From the NCBI GenBank assembly GCA_002171925.1, contig NHIT01000004.1, positions 1 through 8,888 on the forward strand: a stretch of DNA of 8,888 nt. Direction: 5' to 3'. The position numbers and the translations under genes are program-made. Source of the DNA: Candidatus Pelagibacter sp. TMED196. Lineage in GTDB: Bacteria; Pseudomonadota; Alphaproteobacteria; Pelagibacterales; Pelagibacteraceae. Shown here one piece after another: positions 1 through 6,467 of this stretch (the first letter of the stretch is position 1; the number at the start of each line of letters is the position of its first letter). A model generated the notes under the pieces. The model had not been told where the DNA came from, ran no database searches, and saw nothing but the letters and a program-made list of their open reading frames with translations.

Positions 1-1
1 T

Positions 2-748
2 AACTTATTTAAGAAAAAAAAAATTATAAATCCGAATTTTTACAAAAAAATTCTTAACGAAAAAAAATTTGATTTGATAATAAACTGTGATAATAAAAAC
101 GTCATTTCTAAGGACTATTTAAATAAAAAAATATTTAAGGATTATAATAGTTCAGCTTACACAACATTAATTAAACATAAAAAAACCAATAATAATAAAG
201 CAATACAAATATTTACAAAAAACGGGCCGATAGCCTTTCTTCCAATTTCTGATATTGAAACATCTATAGTTTTTTCAAAATTAGATTCTAAAAATAAATT
301 TGATTTAAAAGAATTAGATACAATAATTTATAATTATAAATTAAAATTTAAGATTAAAAGTATAAGCCAAATAAATAAATTTCCTTTACATTTCTCTTTA
401 GCCAGAAAGTATCACAAAAAAAACATCATGGCATTCGGGGATATGTTACATCGAATTCATCCTCATGCTGGCCAAGGTTTTAATATGACAGTAAGAGATA
501 TAAAAATATTGAATAGTATAATTAATGAACATTTATCTCTTGGCTTACAAATAGACTCGCAAATATTTGAAAAATTTGAAACTAGGGTAAAACACTTTAA
601 CTTTCTATTTTCTTCATGGATTGATTTTATTTATGAATTCTTCAAAATTAATAATAATTTATCAAATAAAATTGTGAAATCTTTTGGGAGTAATAAGCAT
701 TTAAAAAAATACTTAACTAAATATGCTGATCAAGGAATTTATTTTTAA
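2..748 (+). CDS. UbiH/UbiF/Coq6-family FAD-dependent monooxygenase, C-terminal part (5' end outside window)
   Basis: This is the C-terminal part of a flavoprotein hydroxylase of the UbiH/UbiF/VisC/COQ6 family, whose members hydroxylate the aromatic ring of ubiquinone precursors at the inner membrane. The visible part is 248 codons, against about 400 for the family. The frame is open from base 2 to the TAA at 746-748, and the residues before the first possible start (TTG at 74) already continue the family fold: DLIINCD (positions 71-91) matches the conserved 'DLvigADG' segment. The gene therefore begins upstream of the window. The second FAD motif lies at 437-502, reading GDMLHRIHPHAGQGFN then RDI, equivalent to the family's GNAAHxxHPxAGQGFNxGxRD. 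Before it, a segment ending FLPIS (about 227-250) corresponds to the family's 'GPlAfLPL'. The N-terminal dinucleotide-binding GxGxxG is off-window. Which ring position it hydroxylates cannot be told from this part. The LON-domain gene converges on it with one base between the stops. Confidence 0.88.
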   Translation, partial: NLFKKKKIINPNFYKKILNEKKFDLIINCDNKNVISKDYLNKKIFKDYNSSAYTTLIKHKKTNNNKAIQIFTKNGPIAFLPISDIETSIVFSKLDSKNKFDLKELDTIIYNYKLKFKIKSISQINKFPLHFSLARKYHKKNIMAFGDMLHRIHPHAGQGFNMTVRDIKILNSIINEHLSLGLQIDSQIFEKFETRVKHFNFLFSSWIDFIYEFFKINNNLSNKIVKSFGSNKHLKKYLTKYADQGIYF

Positions 749-749
749 T

Positions 750-1400
750 CTATTGTATTGTTGTATTTCTAAAACTGTCTAACATATAAGTATTCAGAAT
801 TTCTTGTAACTTACTTTTTCTTTTTTCTAAACTTTTTGTTTCTAAAAGCGCTTGTTTTTCTTCTAAAGAAAATGGGGAGGCGATTGAAAGTGTATTTATC
901 GTATAATCCAAGCTCTGTTTTTCAAATTCTTTCCAGTCAATCATATAACCATTTTTTTTGAACAAATTTTTAAGATTTTTAAATATAAGCTCTACATCCG
1001 AAAATTTTATATCTTCTTTTTTTTCAATGGTGTCATTTTGATATTCGTCAAAATTTACGTTAAATTCTCTGTAGAGTTTACCATTTTCAATTTCTTTCAC
1101 AGTTTTGAATCTACTAATTCCATTTAGTACTATTAAATATCTTCCATCTTCAGTTTCTGTAAAACTTGTAATTTTACCTGCGCAACCCACTTCGTATAAA
1201 CTAGGGTTAGTGGTGCCTAATTTTTCTTTTGGCTGGATCATTCCAATTATTCTTGATTTTTTCATACAATCATCGACCATATTAATGTATCTGGGTTCAA
1301 ATATATTTAAAGGTACAGTAATTTCTGGAAAAATTATAAAATTTGAAAGTGGAAAAACTGGTATTGTATCTGGGAGTTTTTCAGTAGTTATCTTTTTCAT
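750..1400 (-). CDS. Stand-alone LON N-terminal (substrate-binding) domain protein
   Basis: A 216-residue protein consisting of the Lon protease N-terminal domain (PF02190 type) alone, without the AAA+ ATPase or Ser-Lys protease domain, so it cannot itself be a Lon protease. Recognisable parts are PVFPLSNFIIFPEITVPLNI (residues 14-33), FEPRYINMVDD (34-44), IGMIQP (52-57), LYEVGCAGKITSF (68-80), DGRYLIVLNGISRF (85-98), and a helical C-terminus with SPFSLEEKQALLE (175-187). These fit the roughly 215-residue alphaproteobacterial family of such proteins, whose role is unproven; peptide or substrate binding is a guess from the Lon domain. I chose ATG at 1400 (MKKITTEK). An in-frame GTG at 1415 would add five residues (MYIFS); neither has a clear ribosome binding site. 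It converges on the ubiH-like gene and diverges from the 2OG oxygenase gene. Confidence 0.88.
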   Translation of the reverse strand: MKKITTEKLPDTIPVFPLSNFIIFPEITVPLNIFEPRYINMVDDCMKKSRIIGMIQPKEKLGTTNPSLYEVGCAGKITSFTETEDGRYLIVLNGISRFKTVKEIENGKLYREFNVNFDEYQNDTIEKKEDIKFSDVELIFKNLKNLFKKNGYMIDWKEFEKQSLDYTINTLSIASPFSLEEKQALLETKSLEKRKSKLQEILNTYMLDSFRNTTIQ

Positions 1401-1454
1401 AGAAAAAATGTACACTACTTTGTAAAATTTTAAAATAAAAGTTTTATTAAATTT
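1401..1454. promoter_or_regulatory. Divergent intergenic region, presumed promoters for the LON-domain and 2OG-oxygenase genes
   Basis: The 54 bases separate two genes that start back to back, so both promoters should lie here or reach into the coding ends. The sequence is almost pure A/T, with several overlapping TAAAAT and TATTTT hexamers on both strands. No single -10/-35 pair stands out and I do not assign one. There is no Shine-Dalgarno sequence before either start codon. The assignment rests on gene orientation only. Confidence 0.35.
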
Positions 1455-2090
1455 ATGAAAAATAATATAGATGTTTTGTGGCCGACCTTAATAGGTAGAT
1501 TTATAAATCCAGATCATCAAGAAATTAAAGATGGTTTAATTAAATTTTTTGAAGACTATCAAAAAAAAGATCCAAAAGGAAAACTAGGTAGAGAAAATCA
1601 TAACTTATACGAAAGTCACTACGATTTACATAAACATGATAATGAATATTTTAAGAAACTTTTAAAATTTTTGTCAATGTCCTTCTTGCAAATGTCAAAT
1701 TATGCCAATAAAAACTTTCTTACTGATAAAGATTTAAATACACAAAAATTTAATATTTTGATAAATAGCTCTTGGTTTATCAAATACAAAAAAGGGGGAA
1801 GTGTTCTTCCCCATGCACATGGAAATTGTAGTTGGTGTTGCGTATATTATGTACAGGCAGAAGAACCTGAAAGTAGTAAAAACGGAAACACTTATTTTTT
1901 GAAACCTTATTTAAATACTAATCAAAAAGATTTTGGTTCTAAATATGACTCTTTCGACTCCGTTGATTACAAACCTGTTGAAGGAGCAGTATTAATTTGG
2001 CCAAGTCATATTTCTCATGGTTCCATACCTTCAGAAGGTGAAAAAAATAGAATAATAGTTTCTGCGAATGCAAAAATTGAGTTGAATTAG
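1455..2090 (+). CDS. Putative 2OG-Fe(II) oxygenase (TIGR02466 / 2OG-FeII_Oxy_5-like)
   Basis: A 211-residue protein resembling the small putative 2-oxoglutarate/Fe(II) dioxygenases of the TIGR02466/PF13759 type, which are common in marine bacteria and phages; their substrates are unknown. It opens with DVLWPTLIGRF (residues 6-16), like the usual N-terminal 'fPtpi' strand. The putative core is LPHAHGN (118-124) followed by VYYVQAEEP (130-138), with a distal segment GAVLIWPSHISHGSIPSEGE (177-196) and NRIIVSAN (198-205). The likely metal-binding residues are H120 and/or H122 and distal H188 (or H185), with R199 the likely 2-oxoglutarate carboxylate ligand. This is inferred from family layout; the motif reads HxH rather than the classical HxD/E. 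Unusual Cys residues 125, 128 and 129 sit next to the HxH. ATG at 1455 fits the family's N-terminus. It stands alone in its transcription direction, with tRNA-Gly 42 bases downstream. Confidence 0.8.
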   Translation: MKNNIDVLWPTLIGRFINPDHQEIKDGLIKFFEDYQKKDPKGKLGRENHNLYESHYDLHKHDNEYFKKLLKFLSMSFLQMSNYANKNFLTDKDLNTQKFNILINSSWFIKYKKGGSVLPHAHGNCSWCCVYYVQAEEPESSKNGNTYFLKPYLNTNQKDFGSKYDSFDSVDYKPVEGAVLIWPSHISHGSIPSEGEKNRIIVSANAKIELN

Positions 2091-2095
2091 TAAAT

Positions 2096-2123
2096 TTGAT
2101 TTAATAAGTTTGGTTTATATATT
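2096..2123 (+). promoter_or_regulatory. Candidate sigma-70 promoter of tRNA-Gly
   Basis: TTGATT (2096-2101) and TATATT (2118-2123) are separated by 16 bases. They match the -35 and -10 consensus at four and five of six positions. A transcript starting about seven bases downstream would begin just before the tRNA at 2133. The AT-rich background makes chance matches easy, so this is tentative; it is supported mainly by its position in the 42-base gap. Confidence 0.4.
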
Positions 2124-2132
2124 TAATGTATT

Positions 2133-2207
2133 GCGGGCATAGCTCAGTGGTAGAGCGTCTCGTTGCCAACGAGAAGGTCGAGGGTTCGACCCCCTTTGCC
2201 CGCTCCA
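2133..2207 (+). tRNA. tRNA-Gly (anticodon GCC)
   Basis: A complete cloverleaf can be folded by hand. The acceptor stem is GCGGGCA/TGCCCGC (2133-2139 with 2197-2203). The D arm is GCTC/GAGC with an AGTGGTA loop. The anticodon stem is TCTCG/CGAGA with loop TTGCCAA, placing anticodon GCC at 2165-2167. A five-base variable region, AGGTC, follows. The T arm is GAGGG/CCCTT (one G-T pair) with loop TTCGACC. The discriminator is T2204, as expected for bacterial tRNA-Gly, and the CCA end is encoded at 2205-2207. It reads GGC and GGT codons. The phhB gene starts 43 bases downstream with no terminator between, so the two may share a transcript. Confidence 0.97.
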
Positions 2208-2250
2208 AAATGCCTCTTGATAAATCTAATCTAGAGATTAAGCTTTAAGT

Positions 2251-2589
2251 ATGACAGATTTAGCAGATAAAAAATGTATACCTTGTGAGGGTGGTATCCC
2301 TAGTTTTGATATTAGCGAAATCCATAAATATCTGAAAAAAGTTGATGGCTGGGATGTAAAAAAGGAAGATACAGAAACTTATTATCTAATTAAAGAATTT
2401 AAATTCCAAAATTTTATAGAAAGTATTAATTTCATTAACAAAGTTGGAGAGATTTCAGAGAAAGAGGGCCATCATCCAGATATTTGGTTTGGTTGGGGAT
2501 ATGCGAAAATTAAAATTTTTACTCATGCAATTAAAGGTTTACATGAAAGTGATTTTGTTTTAGCAGCTAAAATTGACAGAATAAACTAG
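2251..2589 (+). CDS. phhB: Pterin-4a-carbinolamine dehydratase (4a-hydroxytetrahydrobiopterin dehydratase)
   Basis: A 112-residue cytosolic enzyme of the PCD/DCoH family, which dehydrates 4a-hydroxytetrahydropterin to recycle the cofactor after aromatic amino acid hydroxylation. The whole published PCD active-site pattern ([EDKH]-x3-H-[HN]-[PCS]-x5/6-[YWF]-x9-[HW]-x8/15-D) is met: E70, H74, H75, P76, W82, H92 and D101. The N-terminus, KKCIPCEGG (residues 7-15), is the leader often found in bacterial PhhB. ATG at 2251 is the only good start, because an in-frame TAA lies at 2239. No phenylalanine hydroxylase gene (phhA) is in view, so it may serve another pterin-dependent step. Its TAG stop overlaps the purH TAG stop on the other strand within one CTAG. 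Confidence 0.93.
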   Translation: MTDLADKKCIPCEGGIPSFDISEIHKYLKKVDGWDVKKEDTETYYLIKEFKFQNFIESINFINKVGEISEKEGHHPDIWFGWGYAKIKIFTHAIKGLHESDFVLAAKIDRIN

Positions 2590-4127
2590 TGTTTAAAATG
2601 TCTTGTTTTTGAGAATAATAGAATTGTTCCAGTTCTATTTGCAAACTTTATAATTTCTTTGTCTCGTATTGATCCTGATGGTTGTATTATAGCTGTTACT
2701 CCTGCCTGGACCAAGCTTTCAATGCCATCAACAAATGGAAAAAAAGCATCTGACGCTGCTAAAATTGGTTCATCTTTGGTATTTTTTTGAAATTTTTTCA
2801 TTTTATCTATCGCAATTTTACAACTATCTAATCTACTTGGTTGTCCTGAGCCAATACCAATTGTTGCTCTGTTTTTTACTAAAACTATCGCATTAGATTT
2901 AACAAACCTACACACATTAAAAGCAAAAATTAAATTTTTAAATATATTAATGCTTGGTTTTTTCTTAGAGACTACCTTAAAGTCATTATTTTTGAAGACT
3001 TTATTATCAGAAGTCTGTATTAAAATTGAATTTAAATTAGAAGAAATATTTTGAATTTCTTTTAAGTTAATTTTTGAAGCATCTATTAATCTTAAATTTT
3101 TCTTTTTACATAAAATTTTTATAGCATCTTTACTGAAACCATTTCCAATTATTACTTCAAGAAATATTTTATTAAGTTCTGCTGCAAGTTTTTTATCTAT
3201 TATAAAATTACAAGAAACTATTCCACCAAAAGCACTCAAAGGATCACAGTTAAGTGCGAGCTTAAAACTTTCTAAATTATTTTTACTAATTGAAACACCA
3301 CAAGGGTTTGCATGTTTAACAATAACAGTTCCTATGTTTTTGGGAAGTGTTTTTGAGATATTAAGTGCAGAAAAAATGTCATTATAATTATTATAACTTA
3401 ATTTTTTTCCACTAATCTGATTTAAATTTAGAGAGTTATCATATGAATATAATGCACCTTCTTGATGTGGATTTTCTCCATATCTAAGGTTTTCTACTAA
3501 ATTTGCTGTTATTAATTTTTTTTTTGGAAATTTATTAAATGATATATTATCGAAGTATTTAGCAATTAATGAATCATAAAAACCCGTTTCTAAAAATGCC
3601 TCTTCTGACATTTTTTTTCTAAAATTTAGAGATGTTGATCCGCTATTATTTTTCAATTGATAAATCAGTTCTGCATATTGTTTGTCAGACGTTATAACTG
3701 TAACATCTTCATAATTTTTAGCAGCTGCTCTAACCATTGCAGGACCTCCAATATCAATATTCTCAATAATTTTTTTATGATTGGTTGTTGATTTCAAGGT
3801 TTTTTCGAACGGGTAAAAATTAACTACTACTAAATCTATATTCTCAAATTTATTTAGTTTCATCTCATTTTTGTGTTGCTTTTTGTTTCTTTTATTTAGT
3901 ATTCCAGCATAAATTTTAGGATGCAAAGTTTTCACTCTACCGTCTAAAATTTCATTGAAATTCGTATAATTTGATAACTCATGACATTTAAATCCTAGCT
4001 TCTTAATTTCTCGATATGTTCCACCAGAACTTAGTAATTTTACTTTATTTTTCTCTAAAATTTTTAATAATTCATTTAATTTTTTTTTGTCTGAAACAGA
4101 AATTATTGCATTTTTAATTTTTTTCAT
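2586..4127 (-). CDS. purH: Bifunctional AICAR formyltransferase / IMP cyclohydrolase
   Basis: PurH carries out the last two steps of de novo IMP synthesis: formylation of AICAR with 10-formyl-THF, then ring closure. From ATG at 4127 it is 513 residues, a normal length. The N-terminal MGS-like cyclohydrolase domain (about 1-195) has SGGT (34-37), LHPKIYAGIL (68-77), NFYPFEKT (103-110) and IDIGGPAMVRAAAKN (124-138). The C-terminal transformylase domain has LRYGENPHQ (214-222), KKLSYNNYND (241-250), the catalytic Lys-His K271-H272 in VKHANPCG, CDPLSAFGGI (294-303), SDAFFPFVDG (459-468) and terminal RHFKH. A GTG at 4148 would add seven residues that match nothing; ATG at 4127 overlaps the upstream stop as ATGA (4124-4127), supporting it as start and implying translational coupling to the heparinase-like gene. 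One motif reads QPSGSIRD rather than the usual QPGGSxRD. Confidence 0.97.
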   Translation of the reverse strand: MKKIKNAIISVSDKKKLNELLKILEKNKVKLLSSGGTYREIKKLGFKCHELSNYTNFNEILDGRVKTLHPKIYAGILNKRNKKQHKNEMKLNKFENIDLVVVNFYPFEKTLKSTTNHKKIIENIDIGGPAMVRAAAKNYEDVTVITSDKQYAELIYQLKNNSGSTSLNFRKKMSEEAFLETGFYDSLIAKYFDNISFNKFPKKKLITANLVENLRYGENPHQEGALYSYDNSLNLNQISGKKLSYNNYNDIFSALNISKTLPKNIGTVIVKHANPCGVSISKNNLESFKLALNCDPLSAFGGIVSCNFIIDKKLAAELNKIFLEVIIGNGFSKDAIKILCKKKNLRLIDASKINLKEIQNISSNLNSILIQTSDNKVFKNNDFKVVSKKKPSINIFKNLIFAFNVCRFVKSNAIVLVKNRATIGIGSGQPSRLDSCKIAIDKMKKFQKNTKDEPILAASDAFFPFVDGIESLVQAGVTAIIQPSGSIRDKEIIKFANRTGTILLFSKTRHFKH

Positions 4128-5758
4128 GAAATTTTTGTAAGTTCCCACTTTATAATCTGATTTTCCTTTTGAGTCATTCCAGAAATGAAAATATTTTGAT
4201 TTTCTAGAAAAGAATTTTTTTTTCCAAAATATAAACCAGTTTCAACACTAATATTATGTTCTTCGGTAGAAAATTTCCAACCTTCCTGGTCAATTTGTAT
4301 AAAAATACTGTTTTTATCTTGTGTCTTCATTACTTTTGTCTCAGGATCTAAGTGAAAACGAATTTCAAAATTGGAAGATTTAAAATTCTTTTTATTTATT
4401 AATTGATCTTTTCCTATAAATTTAAATTTATCTGGATAGAACTCTATTTTTCTATCATGAAGTATACCGTATTCTTTCAAGTATCCGTCGTGCGTAGAAT
4501 TAATACTCCAAAAGTCTTTTTCAAAAATAACTTCTTTATTTAAAATCTTTAGTCCTTGATCAACAATTGATTTTTGGTTCCTTTGTTTTATTAGTTTACA
4601 GGACGAGCGGTTATCAACAATTAAAGTACTGTGATTGGCACTAGATTTTGAAATCAAATTAAGTTTGTGTTCATAATTTTGAAAATATCCTGAGTTACAA
4701 ATTAATTTTTTATTACTTAATAGAATTTCAAAAGATAAGGCTCCACATTGATATTCTTCAGAAAAGTTTTTTTCTGGACTTGGTCCACAATCCATTACTA
4801 AAGAAATTTTTTTATTTTTTAAAACAACAAATCCACCGATCTCAAAATTATCATTTTTAAACTTATAGCCTAGTCGTTTGATATATTCGTCAAACTCGTC
4901 AAAGTTGAATTCAACATTTCCATTAAATAAAATGTTTTTTTTTATCCCTTGCCAAATAAGCGAATACGCTTGACCAAGATGATAAATGATCTCATCTATA
5001 TAACTTGGAATTTCGTTTTGTGATTCTCTTAACCATTCTCTAATTAATATAAAATATTTTAAGTAAAAATTTAATTGTCTAACATTTCTTGATTTTGGAA
5101 ATAAATTGCTATCAAATGATGACTTAATAATATTTTTTAAAAGCCCAAGTCCAAAATCTAAGTATTTTTGTTTTTCCTGATAGGATAATCCTGCTAAAAT
5201 TATAGCTGAACAACTTATCATTTTTTTATCTATAGACTTGGATCTTTCAATTTCATTTATTAAGTGATTTACCTGTTTTTTTATAAGTGAATTAAAAAGT
5301 ATTTTGTACTCTTTATTGCTATTTTCATAACTAATTTTTGAGTAAGAAATCCATGCAATTATTCTTTTTGATAGAACATCAACATCCCAACTTTTAGCAT
5401 CATAATTTTTATTCTTATTTATCCAATTTAAAATTACTGACTGAACTGAAAGTTTAGATGATTTTAAATCGAGAGTAGATAACCAAAAGAAACTATGAAG
5501 TTTTTTATAGTCAGACTTACTAATATTCTTACTCTCCCAGATTGAGCTCAATATATAGTCCTCAATTTTATTTTTCTTTTTTTTATATTTAATTAGAGCA
5601 TCTAATAGATTTGGGCTTGGTTTATACTCAAGATTATTATCATTAGTTTTTGATATTTTTTTATTATAAATGTTTGAGTTTAGATAAAAAAATCTTGTTT
5701 TATTTATTATGAAAAAAAAAAATTGATTAATATAATTTAATGAATTTTTTAAAATCAT
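4124..5758 (-). CDS. Heparinase II/III family-like protein
   Basis: A 544-residue protein related to the alphaproteobacterial heparinase II/III-like family (C-terminal PF07940 type). The first part, about 50-280, is helical and fits the alpha/alpha toroid, with LHSFFWLSTLDL (87-98), WDVDVLSKRIIAWI (124-137) and LFNG (277-280). The beta-rich second part, about 300-540, has VMDCGPSPEK (321-330), GALSFEI (339-345), ANHSTLIVD (374-382), THDGYLKEYGILHDRKI (422-438) and FEIRFHLDP (464-472). The order and spacing match the family. Typical family members are exported polysaccharide lyases, but I see no convincing signal peptide: the start is hydrophobic yet short (QFFFFII, residues 12-18). Polysaccharide cleavage is unproven for this group, and two usual motifs look degraded here. 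It begins 6 bases after the rpe stop and overlaps purH by four bases. An 11-T run (11 A on the + strand, 5712-5722) encodes the Phe stretch. Confidence 0.85.
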   Translation of the reverse strand: MILKNSLNYINQFFFFIINKTRFFYLNSNIYNKKISKTNDNNLEYKPSPNLLDALIKYKKKKNKIEDYILSSIWESKNISKSDYKKLHSFFWLSTLDLKSSKLSVQSVILNWINKNKNYDAKSWDVDVLSKRIIAWISYSKISYENSNKEYKILFNSLIKKQVNHLINEIERSKSIDKKMISCSAIILAGLSYQEKQKYLDFGLGLLKNIIKSSFDSNLFPKSRNVRQLNFYLKYFILIREWLRESQNEIPSYIDEIIYHLGQAYSLIWQGIKKNILFNGNVEFNFDEFDEYIKRLGYKFKNDNFEIGGFVVLKNKKISLVMDCGPSPEKNFSEEYQCGALSFEILLSNKKLICNSGYFQNYEHKLNLISKSSANHSTLIVDNRSSCKLIKQRNQKSIVDQGLKILNKEVIFEKDFWSINSTHDGYLKEYGILHDRKIEFYPDKFKFIGKDQLINKKNFKSSNFEIRFHLDPETKVMKTQDKNSIFIQIDQEGWKFSTEEHNISVETGLYFGKKNSFLENQNIFISGMTQKENQIIKWELTKIS

Positions 5759-5764
5759 TACTTT

Positions 5765-6424
5765 CTACATAGTTTTTAAAATATCAATATTCTTTTTAAT
5801 ATCACCGTTATTTTTTTTAAAGACTGTTGTTCCAGATACTAATATATTAGCTCCAGCTTCAATAACCATTTTATTATTATCAAAATCTATTCCTCCGTCA
5901 ATTTCAATATCTAATTCTAATTTCTTCTCGATTATAATATTTCTTAATTTTTTAACTTTCTCCAAAACTTCTGGCATAAATTTTTGTCCACCAAATCCTG
6001 GATGGACACTCATTATTAATACTAAATCAATATCTTGTAAAAAATTTTCTACAATTTCCAGCGGAGTTTCCGGATTTAGAGAAACACCAACTTTTTTTCC
6101 TAAATCTCTAATATGTTTAATTGACTCTTTCAAATCGTTAGTTGCCTCAGGATGAATGGTAATAATATTAGCTCCTGCATCCGCATAATCTTTTATATAT
6201 TTATGAACTGGTGAGATCATTAGATGTACATCAAAAGGTAAATTTGTATGAGCTCTTAAACTTTTTATAACTGGTGGACCAATTGTAAGATTAGGTACAA
6301 AATGTCCATCCATTACATCAACATGTATCATGTCGGCACCCGCTTGTTCTAATTTTTTTATCTCATTTCTAAGCTGACTGAAATCAGCAGATAGGATAGA
6401 TGGAGATATTTGTATTTTTTTCAT
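5765..6424 (-). CDS. rpe: Ribulose-phosphate 3-epimerase
   Basis: Rpe interconverts ribulose 5-phosphate and xylulose 5-phosphate in the cytosolic pentose phosphate pathway. The 219 residues cover the full TIM barrel. SPSILSADF (7-15) is the N-terminal signature, HVDVMDGHFVPN (34-45) supplies metal ligand H34 and catalytic D36, DVHLM (65-69) supplies H67, MSVHPGFGGQ (138-147) is the flexible loop, and EIDGGI (174-179) supplies catalytic D176. Near the C-terminus SGTTVF (197-202) is the phosphate-binding segment. The metal-binding and catalytic residues I looked for are all present. ATG at 6424 gives the expected N-terminus. It lies 43 bases after the YggT-like gene and 6 bases before the heparinase-like gene, so co-transcription with purH is likely; supplying ribose phosphate for purines would be a sensible reason. 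Confidence 0.97.
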   Translation of the reverse strand: MKKIQISPSILSADFSQLRNEIKKLEQAGADMIHVDVMDGHFVPNLTIGPPVIKSLRAHTNLPFDVHLMISPVHKYIKDYADAGANIITIHPEATNDLKESIKHIRDLGKKVGVSLNPETPLEIVENFLQDIDLVLIMSVHPGFGGQKFMPEVLEKVKKLRNIIIEKKLELDIEIDGGIDFDNNKMVIEAGANILVSGTTVFKKNNGDIKKNIDILKTM

Positions 6425-6467
6425 TGATTACTTTAATACTAGTATCAATTTATGTTTTTAATTTGAA

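Noticed and set aside
1105..1425. Open frame of 106 codons on the + strand
   Set aside because: It lies almost wholly antisense to the LON-domain gene, whose protein matches a known family throughout. Its translation shows no family features and looks like a shadow.
1401..1454. Specific -10/-35 pairs in the divergent spacer
   Set aside because: Many overlapping A/T hexamers fit on both strands, so no choice can be defended from sequence alone.
2185..2207. tRNA-Gly 3' end as a possible integration (att) site
   Set aside because: No integrase gene is present, I saw no direct repeat of the tRNA 3' end in the window, and the flanking genes are core functions in base composition typical of the region.
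2227..2240. Inverted repeat TAATCT-AG-AGATTA between the tRNA and phhB
   Set aside because: The two-base loop is too tight, the stem is A/T-rich and no T run follows, so it is neither a convincing terminator nor a riboswitch part.
4128..4148. GTG start for purH seven codons upstream of the ATG
   Set aside because: The extra residues MGTYKNF match no PurH N-terminus, and the ATG at 4127 forms an ATGA overlap with the preceding stop codon.
6436..6445. Ten-base palindrome ATACTAGTAT just upstream of rpe
   Set aside because: It could be an operator, but a 10-base A/T-rich palindrome occurs easily by chance here and no second copy was noticed.
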